NCBI GenBank assembly: GCA_937916405.1
Contig: CALFUF010000098.1
Location: forward strand, 1-9,058
Source of the DNA: an uncultured Prevotella sp.
GTDB taxonomy: Bacteria > Bacteroidota > Bacteroidia > Bacteroidales > Bacteroidaceae
Reading direction: 5' to 3'
DNA: 9,058 nucleotides
The translations under genes and the position numbers were made by a program. The notes under the pieces are model-generated. The model made no database searches, was not told where the DNA came from, and was given only the letters and a program-made list of their open reading frames with translations. Numbering within the stretch: position 1 is the stretch's first letter; each line of letters opens with the position of its first letter. This document shows, piece after piece, positions 1-6,468 of this stretch.

Positions 1-88
1 TGCCGCTGTCATGCGACTGCTGAAGGTGAAGATGATGGACGACTGCATCCAGTTCTTAAAGGGCAAAGGTATAAAGTATAAAGTATAA
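1..88 (+). CDS. 3' end of an unidentified upstream gene (partial)
   Basis: Only the last 28 codons are present. The frame beginning at base 2 stays open to a TAA at 86-88 and ends in the residues QFLKGKGIKYKV. The other two frames stop earlier: frame 3 after six codons, and frame 1 at 79-81. The chosen frame is also the one whose stop overlaps the next gene's ATG (TAATG), a tight junction that fits operon organisation. The fragment is too short to assign to a family. Its position just before two glycosyltransferases suggests a gene of the same glycan locus, but that is inference only. Confidence 0.5.
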   Translation, partial: AAVMRLLKVKMMDDCIQFLKGKGIKYKV

Positions 89-90
89 TG
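70..90 (+). repeat. Short heptamer repeat at a stop/start junction
   Basis: Two exact TATAAAG units (70-76 and 77-83) are followed by a variant unit, TATAATG (84-90). The third unit holds both the stop codon of the upstream gene and the start codon of the next one. A change in copy number would shift the reading frame of the upstream gene's last codons and could separate the stop from the start. Whether the repeat number varies cannot be seen from a single sequence. Confidence 0.6.
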
Positions 91-1110
91 AAATATCCTG
101 CTGAAAACGATGTCGCCGTGTTGCTGATCTTCTTCACCCGGCAAGAGACCCTCAAGCGTACCTTTGAGGCGATTAAGAAGGCACGTCCCTCCCATCTGTA
201 CCTCTATCAGGACGGACCACGTAACGAGGTAGAGGCACAGAAGATAGAAGCCGCCAAGCGTATTGTCGCTGACGAGGAGATCAACTGGGAGTGTGAGGTG
301 CAGCGCAACTACCATACGGAGAACAGTGGTGCGTGGGCTTCCAACTACCAGGCGCAGCGATGGGCTTTCTCCCTGCACGACAAGTGTATCGTCATCGAGG
401 ACGACAGTACCCCTGCCGTGTCGTTCATCCGTTTCTGTACGGAGATGCTCAACCGCTATGAGCACGACGAGCGTGTCACCATGATAGCAGGCTATAACCA
501 CGAGGAGAAGACGGACGCACCCTACGACTACCTGTTTACCTCTGTCTTCTCCATCTGGGGATGGGCATCGTGGGGCAGGGTCGTCAACCAATGGGACGAC
601 CACTACAAGGTGGTGGACAGTAACTTCGACATGCACCAGTTGGAGACTCTCGTCAAGGCACATGGTGACAGAGAGGAGATGGTCAAGAAACTCCGCAAGC
701 ACCATGAGGTGGGCGACCCCATCTACGAGACCGTCTACTGGTCGTATAACATGCTGCACTCAGGACTGACCATCGTCCCTACCCGTAACATGATACAGAA
801 CACGGCGGTATCAGAGGAGTCGGCACATTTCCAGAGTGCGATGAAGACACTGCCCAAGCGCATGCAGCAGTTGCTGACGATGCCCAGTTACGAGATGGAG
901 TTCCCGCTTCGCCATCCACAGTATGTCATCGAGAATGTGGAATACAAACAGCGTGTCTACCGCATCATGGCATGGGGACACCCCTGGATCAAGATAGGAC
1001 GAAGCATTGAGGAACTGTTACGCAACCTACGCTATGGTAACCTGAAGGCTATCTGGAACGCCCTTGTCTTCAGGGTGAAGAAGAATACAGGACACATCAA
1101 CTATCAATAG
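88..1110 (+). CDS. GT-A-like glycosyltransferase, HlpA-like (340 aa)
   Basis: Predicted cytoplasmic sugar transferase of the family often labelled 'hemolytic protein HlpA-like'; despite that label it is a nucleotide-sugar enzyme by its motifs. A Rossmann-like N-terminus (VAVLLIFFTR, residues 9-18) leads to a QDG motif at 41-43. A conserved stretch ENSGAW (78-83) comes before IVIEDDS (101-107). E104-D105-D106 takes the place of the DxD metal and nucleotide-sugar site, in the form known from GT13 N-acetylglucosaminyltransferase I. SIWGWASW (155-162) probably forms part of the acceptor site. There is no signal peptide or membrane helix. The start overlaps the preceding stop by one base, and a second glycosyltransferase begins 7 bases after its stop, so it probably belongs to a polysaccharide operon. 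Donor and acceptor sugars cannot be read from the sequence. Family assignment is good; the GT13 resemblance is inferred from the motif. Confidence 0.82.
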   Translation: MKYPAENDVAVLLIFFTRQETLKRTFEAIKKARPSHLYLYQDGPRNEVEAQKIEAAKRIVADEEINWECEVQRNYHTENSGAWASNYQAQRWAFSLHDKCIVIEDDSTPAVSFIRFCTEMLNRYEHDERVTMIAGYNHEEKTDAPYDYLFTSVFSIWGWASWGRVVNQWDDHYKVVDSNFDMHQLETLVKAHGDREEMVKKLRKHHEVGDPIYETVYWSYNMLHSGLTIVPTRNMIQNTAVSEESAHFQSAMKTLPKRMQQLLTMPSYEMEFPLRHPQYVIENVEYKQRVYRIMAWGHPWIKIGRSIEELLRNLRYGNLKAIWNALVFRVKKNTGHINYQ

Positions 1111-1117
1111 AAAGACT

Positions 1118-2029
1118 ATGGAGATATCAATCATCATACCTGTTTATAACAAGACCTCCTATATCGAGAAATGCCTGCAAAGCATCTTCTCACAGGACTT
1201 CCCCTCATTTGAGGTGATCGCTGTGGATGACGGCAGTACCGACGCGTCAGGAAAGATCTGTGACAAATGGGCTGCGGATGAGCCACGCCTGAAAGTATTC
1301 CATACCCCCAACGGAGGGGTGACAGCCGCCCGTCGCTGTGGGGTGAAGCATGCTGAAGGGAGATATATCATGTTTGTGGATGCCGACGACCTGTTGACGA
1401 ACGGAGCACTTGCCATGATGCATCGTGCCATCACACAGTCAGGAGCCGACGAGGTGATAGGTCCGTATATCGACCAATACGGGGTGATCCATGACTCCGG
1501 CTTCAGGGAGTGGACCATCTGCGAGCCCCTGATCCGTGACCTGCTTGCCACCCGGAACTCGTTCTGTGTGCTGTGGGGCATCATCTTCAAGAAAGAACTG
1601 CTGGACGGTTGCTTGGGTGCTCCCAGAGAGATTGTGGAACGGGAGGACTCGCTGATGCAGATCAAATGTCTGATGAAAGAGCCGAAGGTCTATTTCATCG
1701 ACCAACCTGCTTATCTCCATTATGAGGACATCCCCAACAACAGGATAGAGGATCTGCACATGATACGTATCTATGACGAGGAACTGCGACAAACGCTGCA
1801 ACCTAAATGGGACCTCTATCACTCCGCCTTCATAGGTCATCAGATCAAGGTCTATGAGAAGTTCATCGACAACCGCCAGTTCCACGTCCTCAAGGAATAC
1901 TATCGTCCTCTGCGGAAACAACTTAACAGTTCGATACCCTTCGCCGACAGGATAGCACTCCTGTTACCCCCACGTATCAGTTACTTCCTCGTCCATTACT
2001 ATAAGCAATGGCGGAAACGCTCATCCTAA
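1118..2029 (+). CDS. Family 2 glycosyltransferase (303 aa)
   Basis: Inverting GT-A glycosyltransferase, predicted to add a sugar to a lipid-linked glycan on the cytoplasmic face. The GT2 layout is complete. The N-terminal strand ISIIIPVYNK (3-12) is followed by VDDGSTD (36-42), which binds the nucleotide. GGVTAARRCGV (66-76) is a variant of the usual GGxSxARNxG. FVDADD (86-91) supplies the DxD metal site. EREDSL (174-179) carries the acidic pair where the catalytic base normally lies. The basic C-terminus (RKQLN, then WRKRSS) may help membrane contact. The length is normal for the family. The ATG is 7 bases after the preceding gene's stop, so the two are probably cotranscribed. Its last 9 bases overlap the end of the convergent membrane-protein gene. 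The specific sugar is not predictable. Confidence 0.92.
   Translation: MEISIIIPVYNKTSYIEKCLQSIFSQDFPSFEVIAVDDGSTDASGKICDKWAADEPRLKVFHTPNGGVTAARRCGVKHAEGRYIMFVDADDLLTNGALAMMHRAITQSGADEVIGPYIDQYGVIHDSGFREWTICEPLIRDLLATRNSFCVLWGIIFKKELLDGCLGAPREIVEREDSLMQIKCLMKEPKVYFIDQPAYLHYEDIPNNRIEDLHMIRIYDEELRQTLQPKWDLYHSAFIGHQIKVYEKFIDNRQFHVLKEYYRPLRKQLNSSIPFADRIALLLPPRISYFLVHYYKQWRKRSS
2021..2029. other. Convergent 9-bp overlap of two gene ends
   Basis: The + strand glycosyltransferase ends in TCC TAA at 2024-2029. The - strand membrane protein ends with TGA, read as TCA at 2021-2023. The two operons therefore collide tail to tail inside coding sequence. I saw no strong GC-rich hairpin with a T-run at the junction, so transcription from each side may run into the other. 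Confidence 0.85.
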
Positions 2030-3448
2030 CAGGTAACCCACCAACAAGATACCGTTGTAGAGCCATAGGAAGGCAGTCAGGAGAAGTAAGAGGTAAGAGG
2101 TAAGATGTCTGAAGTTATAAGACTTCACCAGATAGGCGATAGCGATAGGTAGTACAAACGCCCAATGGGACGCCATGATAAACACCTCATTGAGTCCGAA
2201 ACCCAGTCCCAGATGAATCACCATATCGAAGGCAAAGCCAGCCATCGTCATCCACAGGAAACGGCTCTTCCATCCCAACCATAAACCAGCGATAAAGAGG
2301 AGCAGGATGACAGCCTCCACGACATAACATATCCACCACCTATAGGTCACTATCAACGGACGGTCACGTAACGTGTCACCCAACAGATGGTCTTGGTGCA
2401 GCATCAGCGACTCGCCAAACAGGTTCTCCACCATCGAGTCCCAACGGGGTGTCGTCACGTCCGTCCATCGCAGGAAGATACTCTTTCCCTTGATAGGCAG
2501 TCCTTTGTGCATACTGTTCCAACGCTCCTGAGCCTCCTTCCGTAACTGTCGCTTATACTGTCGCTCGAAGGCTTGTTGCTTCTCCTCAGGATTCATGATG
2601 GTGGTAGTATCCATAAACTGCTGATAGGCTCTCTTTTTCGCTACCTGTGCTTTCTTTGCCAATGCCAATTTATGCTCCTTCTCATGGGGAAGCACATAGG
2701 TGCGGTATTCCCAATGGGCAAATGCCCACATCAAACCTGCTGGCAGGAGGACGGCAAGGAACAGGTATTTGGGACGGAAGAAACGTTTGCCATTGACAAA
2801 CAACGCGTCGATGAAGATCTTCACACCATTACTCAACGTGATACCTGCTGTGACGACGAAGAGCAGCACTGTCCGGACGATGGTCATTTGTCTGCCCTCC
2901 CGCATCCATTTGCCAGAGAGATAGAGGGTCAGTATCAGCAAGAACATCGATACCGTGAAGTGGTCGGCAACGATACTTGCCGTCATGATATGGGCAAAAC
3001 CATAGAAGAAGAACGTCAACAGGATGGCATCGAAGCGTTTCACCCCTATGATGTCCTTGAAGATACGATACAGGAAGACAAAGGAATAGATATTACATAC
3101 CAAGAGGATTGCCGCCAAGAGGAACTGCACGAGGTTATAACCCGTCAGTGCGATCAGTCCGCTATTCAACAAGAACAGCGGATAGACCATAAAGGCAAGC
3201 AACGGGTGACGGAACACCTGATAGGTCGTTCCCCAATGGGTCACCACGGCATAGGTAATCGGGTCATAGCCTGACACCTGAAACTGACTATAGAACACAC
3301 CACCGTTCTCTATGGACTCCTGCAGGAAAGAGTCAGAGAAACAATAGATGCAACAAGCATGAAGGAAAACACTGACAAGCGCAAAGGCAAGGACCAGTCC
3401 ACGCTCCTCTCTCTGAATCCGGAAAATATCAGTCACACGTTTAATCAT
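2021..3448 (-). CDS. Polytopic membrane protein, GT-C-like, paralog B (475 aa)
   Basis: I do not recognise an experimentally studied family. It may belong to an uncharacterised Bacteroidetes family such as DUF6080, a name given from memory and unchecked. About ten hydrophobic segments are visible, the first at 17-37 and the last at 450-474. Motifs shared with its upstream neighbour are SGYDPITY (59-66), RHPLL (80-84), DHF (162-164), SNGVK (206-210), RWTD (327-330), NLFGES (342-347) and NEVFIM-SHW (420-429). An Asp in the first large non-membrane loop followed by an HPLL element recalls GT-C glycosyltransferases that use polyprenyl-phosphate sugars, so that role is inferred. A charged, Lys/Glu-rich segment at about 252-312 looks coiled-coil-like and is roughly 25 residues longer than in the paralog. 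The start ATG lies in ATGATTAA, overlapping the paralog's stop. It is the last gene of the chain and overlaps the convergent glycosyltransferase by 9 bp. Confidence 0.8.
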   Translation of the reverse strand: MIKRVTDIFRIQREERGLVLAFALVSVFLHACCIYCFSDSFLQESIENGGVFYSQFQVSGYDPITYAVVTHWGTTYQVFRHPLLAFMVYPLFLLNSGLIALTGYNLVQFLLAAILLVCNIYSFVFLYRIFKDIIGVKRFDAILLTFFFYGFAHIMTASIVADHFTVSMFLLILTLYLSGKWMREGRQMTIVRTVLLFVVTAGITLSNGVKIFIDALFVNGKRFFRPKYLFLAVLLPAGLMWAFAHWEYRTYVLPHEKEHKLALAKKAQVAKKRAYQQFMDTTTIMNPEEKQQAFERQYKRQLRKEAQERWNSMHKGLPIKGKSIFLRWTDVTTPRWDSMVENLFGESLMLHQDHLLGDTLRDRPLIVTYRWWICYVVEAVILLLFIAGLWLGWKSRFLWMTMAGFAFDMVIHLGLGFGLNEVFIMASHWAFVLPIAIAYLVKSYNFRHLTSYLLLLLTAFLWLYNGILLVGYLLG

Positions 3449-4805
3449 ACCAGAAAGCGATTGACACAGGAGGCTGTTGCATCCATCCTGTGATAAGTAC
3501 TAAATTGTGAATCAACAGATAGGCTGTCAAGAGGACGATGACGACCCTCAGACTATGGGCTATCAGCCTCTGGCTTTTTGCCCGCAACAGATAGGCAAGG
3601 GCGATAGGGAAGATATAGACCCAGTGTGCCGACATGATATACACCTCGTTGATGGCGAAACCCAAGCCTATATGCATCAAAGCATCAGGCAGGATACCCA
3701 ACAGACACATCCAGAGCAGTCGCTCACGCCAACCGCAACAGATACCTGCAAGTAATAATAGCACCAGCAGACCCTCAACAACATAATTGACAAGAGAGCG
3801 ATAGGACAACAGCACTGGTCGGTAACTCGTCAGGATGTCGTCCAGCACATAGTCCTCATGTAATAGCAGCGACTCGCCAAAGACATTCTCCTTCAACGTC
3901 TCCCAACGGGACGTGGTATAGTCGGTCCACTTCAACAGACTGCCCTTACCCAATGGTTTTCCCTTATGGATGACCCATGGTGCCCGCTTGTAACGCTCGT
4001 GGTTCTCCCGTGCCTTCTGCATCATCTCCGACTTATGCTCTTGGAAGTATTTCTGCTCTGCCTGCTCTTTGGGATAGACATAGATACGCTCTTCCCACAG
4101 ACCCAATCCGACGACTAATAGCAAAGTGCCAAAAGCCAACATCAAATAGTGCCAGCGGAAGAAGCCTCTCCCTCGTGCTATCAGTTCTGCCGCACAGACC
4201 TTGGCACCATTCGTCAAGGTCACACCAGCCGTGATGAGCAACAACAAAGCAGACTGCCATGTCTTTAAGACACGTCCTTCCTTGTATGCCTTGCCGACCA
4301 GATAGATGGACAACAATATCAAGAACAGAGAGATGCCAAAATGGTCAGTGGCGATATAGGTTACCAGCACATAGGCAAGACTGAAGAAGAAGATGGTCAG
4401 TAAGGTTGCGTCCCATCTGCCAATGCCGATTAGCTCCCGCAAGATACGATAGAGCACAATGGTGGTACAGAAACCAAAGAAAAGGATGATTGCTGCTGCG
4501 ATATACAAGGCTCCGTTGATACCTGTCAGGGAGATCAGTATCTGGTTGACACCATAGGGCAGAGCCATCAGATAGGGCAACAAGGGATGGCGCAACACAT
4601 CATATTTCATTCCCCACTCCGTCAGTACGGAATAGGTGGTGGCATCAAAGCCTGACACATGGTAGTTATAAGATAGTAGTTTGCCATAGTCGTCACAGAC
4701 CACAGAGAACAATGCGTCATACTTTGCGATCAGCATCCCGTTCAGGATGATGAGCAACAGCATCACTGCCAGTCCTAATATCCACTCCTCACGTTTCAGT
4801 CTCAT
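3441..4805 (-). CDS. Polytopic membrane protein, GT-C-like, paralog A (454 aa)
   Basis: A clear full-length paralog of the next gene, matching it from the N-terminal loop to the C-terminal helices. The shared motifs are SGFDATTY (51-58), RHPLL (72-76), TDHF (153-156), LTNGAK (197-202), KWTD (292-295), NVFGESLLLHED (307-318) and NEVYIMSAHW (386-395). About ten hydrophobic segments alternate with short loops, and one long hydrophilic region (about 236-330) separates the N- and C-terminal membrane halves. The conserved D54 in the first loop and the R72-H73-P74 element resemble the catalytic region of GT-C lipid-phosphate-sugar transferases, so that function is a hypothesis. Another possibility is a flippase or other glycolipid transporter. 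The start overlaps the HAD-IB phosphatase stop (ATGA), and the stop overlaps the paralog's start by 8 nt. The order suggests tandem duplication followed by divergence. Confidence 0.8.
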   Translation of the reverse strand: MRLKREEWILGLAVMLLLIILNGMLIAKYDALFSVVCDDYGKLLSYNYHVSGFDATTYSVLTEWGMKYDVLRHPLLPYLMALPYGVNQILISLTGINGALYIAAAIILFFGFCTTIVLYRILRELIGIGRWDATLLTIFFFSLAYVLVTYIATDHFGISLFLILLSIYLVGKAYKEGRVLKTWQSALLLLITAGVTLTNGAKVCAAELIARGRGFFRWHYLMLAFGTLLLVVGLGLWEERIYVYPKEQAEQKYFQEHKSEMMQKARENHERYKRAPWVIHKGKPLGKGSLLKWTDYTTSRWETLKENVFGESLLLHEDYVLDDILTSYRPVLLSYRSLVNYVVEGLLVLLLLAGICCGWRERLLWMCLLGILPDALMHIGLGFAINEVYIMSAHWVYIFPIALAYLLRAKSQRLIAHSLRVVIVLLTAYLLIHNLVLITGWMQQPPVSIAFWYD

Positions 4806-5386
4806 AAGCGGAAGGGTTTATAATGAGCCTCATCAGCAAAGGCAAGCAACTCACGATCTCCTTGGCTGTCACCGTATGCCGTCAGATGGTAGTCGGCACG
4901 GTCAGGATATTCAGCCAACAGACGATTGACTTTCTCCTGCCCGAAACAATTCCCAGTCAGGAAGCGGCCTGTCAATTTGCCGTCTTTTACTTCTATCTGA
5001 GTACCAAGGACTCGGACATTGGCGAAAAACGGTTGAACCCAATTATCAATGGAAGCACTGATAATAACAACCGCCTTCCCATTGCGTTGAGCCTCATCGA
5101 CCGCAGCGATTCCCTGAGGACGCAGAATGGTGCGACGGTCATGGGCAAAACGCTGACACCATGCATCGAAATCTGTCAGCGGCATTCCCTTGAAGAAATA
5201 GGCGAAAACACGCTCCTTGGCTCTGCTATGCGAATAGCGTCTGAGCATCATCAATATCAAGATAGGAGCATGGAGCAGGAAGCCCCACCACAGCCGTGAT
5301 GTCCCATGCACATAACGGATGAATTCCAACAGACTATCGCGATTGGTGAGGGTTCCGTCAAAGTCGAAGGCTACGATTTTTCTCAT
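4802..5386 (-). CDS. HAD-IB family phosphatase (194 aa)
   Basis: Haloacid-dehalogenase superfamily phosphatase, subfamily IB, the group that includes phosphoserine phosphatase and CicA-like proteins. All four catalytic motifs are present. Motif I is DFDGTLT (8-14), with D8 the nucleophile and D10 the acid/base. Motif II is IISAS (108-112), motif III is K152, and motif IV is GDSQGD (172-177), binding Mg2+. The cap segment contains a strongly hydrophobic stretch (about 33-48, LWWGFLLHAPILILMM), which suggests membrane association. That points to a lipid-linked phosphate substrate rather than free phosphoserine. Related enzymes elsewhere dephosphorylate polyprenyl-phosphate-linked sugar phosphates. 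Overlaps of 4 nt on both sides place it between the acyltransferase and the GT-C-like pair. A role in making or recycling a lipid-linked sugar for those proteins is inferred. Assigning it as serB is not supported. Confidence 0.88.
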   Translation of the reverse strand: MRKIVAFDFDGTLTNRDSLLEFIRYVHGTSRLWWGFLLHAPILILMMLRRYSHSRAKERVFAYFFKGMPLTDFDAWCQRFAHDRRTILRPQGIAAVDEAQRNGKAVVIISASIDNWVQPFFANVRVLGTQIEVKDGKLTGRFLTGNCFGQEKVNRLLAEYPDRADYHLTAYGDSQGDRELLAFADEAHYKPFRL

Positions 5387-6468
5387 AGGCGGGAACTGGG
5401 AATATGGTCAATCACTTTCTTGACAGCCCATGAAAGGGCGATGGTCACAACAACATAGAGCATCAATCCATCGTAGATATCTTGCCGCAAGGCAACAGAG
5501 ATAAAGAGTTTTCGAGCGATGGGGTGTGCCACGAACATCGCTGCAGAGATGCCACCGAACCAAACACACAGGCTTAACAGCCATTGGGGCATGGTCTTCA
5601 CAAGGGCAATCGTACCTATGACTACCAGCAGGGGAATCCATAACCATGACTGATAGTTGAAGCACATCACAAAGACTAAAATCATGCACACCAGAAGAGA
5701 GCCCAACCAAACCAGAAGTTTACCGTAAGGAGAGTGGGAGTTACCCGTAAGGAAAGCAGGAGTTTCATTACGGGTAACTCTTGCCAACAAAATACCGGCT
5801 CCGAAAGGCAGCATGCCTCCGATGAAATTATAACGCAGACGATTCAATGTCTCCCCCTCCGGGTCGCAGAATACCTGAAGCAGCCAACATACGGCAACCA
5901 ACAGGACAACAGCCCATGACTTCTGCCGATAGAGCAACAGACGATAGACGATGTAAAGCTCAATCATCAAACCAAAGAACCAGTAGATGCCTGGCCAGAT
6001 AATCTTGTCGGGAGTTGGCAACACATTGATATACATGAGCAGTTGGGCGATGACGTTGTCCCAATGGTACTGGAAGCGCCCTGGGGTTACGACATCCACG
6101 ATGACGAAGAGGGTGAAACCCACGATCAGCATCCGTAGTAGTTTCAGATAGTTATAGCGCACAAAGGGGACGACACCAATTCGCTCCTGCGTCTTATGCT
6201 CATACTTCATCACCAGTCCGAAACCACTGAGGAAGAGGAATACGGGCACTCCATAATGTCCGAAATACGACAGCAGATGAACAGGCAGAAGTGTATCGGG
6301 GTGGGTCAGCACTCGCCACAACCCCTCATTGTTGGAGGTGAAGAACTGGTATTCGTTCTCCTTCACGATCCTGCCAATGAAATGACAGTAGTTATGCAGC
6401 ATGATGGATAGGATGGCGATGCCTCGCATTGCCGTACACTCTTCCCGTGTCAATAACTCATTTCTCAT
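5383..6468 (-). CDS. Acyltransferase-3 family membrane protein (361 aa)
   Basis: Integral membrane O-acyltransferase of the acyltransferase-3 (AT3/OafA-like) family, which usually moves acetyl or other acyl groups onto sugars of surface glycans or lipids. The N-terminus has MRGIAILSIMLHNYCHF (14-30), giving the family's Arg (R15) in the first helix and the catalytic-type His residues (H25, H29). GVPVFLFLSGFGL (73-85) is the typical second-helix signature. About ten hydrophobic segments follow, and H315 lies in a late helix. No SGNH domain is attached, so this is the short form of normal length. The start at 6468 overlaps the preceding stop by 11 nt. M14 is an alternative start but would remove a plausible cytoplasmic tail. 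An extramembrane loop at about 230-249 contains the inverted repeat annotated separately. The acyl acceptor is unknown; neighbours suggest a lipopolysaccharide or glycolipid. Confidence 0.9.
   Translation of the reverse strand: MRNELLTREECTAMRGIAILSIMLHNYCHFIGRIVKENEYQFFTSNNEGLWRVLTHPDTLLPVHLLSYFGHYGVPVFLFLSGFGLVMKYEHKTQERIGVVPFVRYNYLKLLRMLIVGFTLFVIVDVVTPGRFQYHWDNVIAQLLMYINVLPTPDKIIWPGIYWFFGLMIELYIVYRLLLYRQKSWAVVLLVAVCWLLQVFCDPEGETLNRLRYNFIGGMLPFGAGILLARVTRNETPAFLTGNSHSPYGKLLVWLGSLLVCMILVFVMCFNYQSWLWIPLLVVIGTIALVKTMPQWLLSLCVWFGGISAAMFVAHPIARKLFISVALRQDIYDGLMLYVVVTIALSWAVKKVIDHIPSSRL
5718..5756. repeat. Imperfect direct repeat next to the inverted repeat
   Basis: GTTTACCGTAAGGAGAG (5718-5734) and GTTACCCGTAAGGAAAG (5740-5756) match at 14 of 17 positions with a 22-bp period. 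The second copy overlaps the left arm of the inverted repeat. The core GTTACCCGTAA therefore occurs three times within 63 bp: twice in direct orientation (one copy diverged) and once inverted. Confidence 0.65.
5738..5780. repeat. Perfect 13-bp inverted repeat inside the acyltransferase gene
   Basis: The left arm is GAGTTACCCGTAA (5738-5750) and the right arm is TTACGGGTAACTC (5768-5780). They are exact reverse complements separated by 17 nt. The segment encodes the loop residues VTRNETPAFLTGNS of the acyltransferase. Read in reverse orientation it stays open in the same frame and would give VTRKESRSFITGNS, with identical flanks. It could form a hairpin in mRNA, be a protein or recombinase site, or be a small repeat that entered a tolerant loop. 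Confidence 0.85.

Noticed and set aside
1159..1921. Two overlapping - strand open frames (168 and 160 residues) opposite the family 2 glycosyltransferase
   Set aside because: Both are antisense to a gene with intact GT2 motifs and overlap each other in different frames.
2573..3274. 233-residue open frame on the + strand opposite the GT-C-like paralog B gene
   Set aside because: It lies fully antisense to a gene with clear paralogy and motifs. Its translation is rich in His, Gln, Asp and Glu with no recognisable domain, as expected for the complement of a hydrophobic membrane-protein gene.
4823..5299. 158-residue + strand open frame over the HAD-IB gene
   Set aside because: Antisense to a phosphatase with all four catalytic motifs. 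The translation resembles no known protein.
4802..5386. Assignment of the HAD-IB gene as phosphoserine phosphatase (serB)
   Set aside because: The motifs fit the subfamily in general, but the hydrophobic cap stretch and the envelope gene context do not favour serine biosynthesis.
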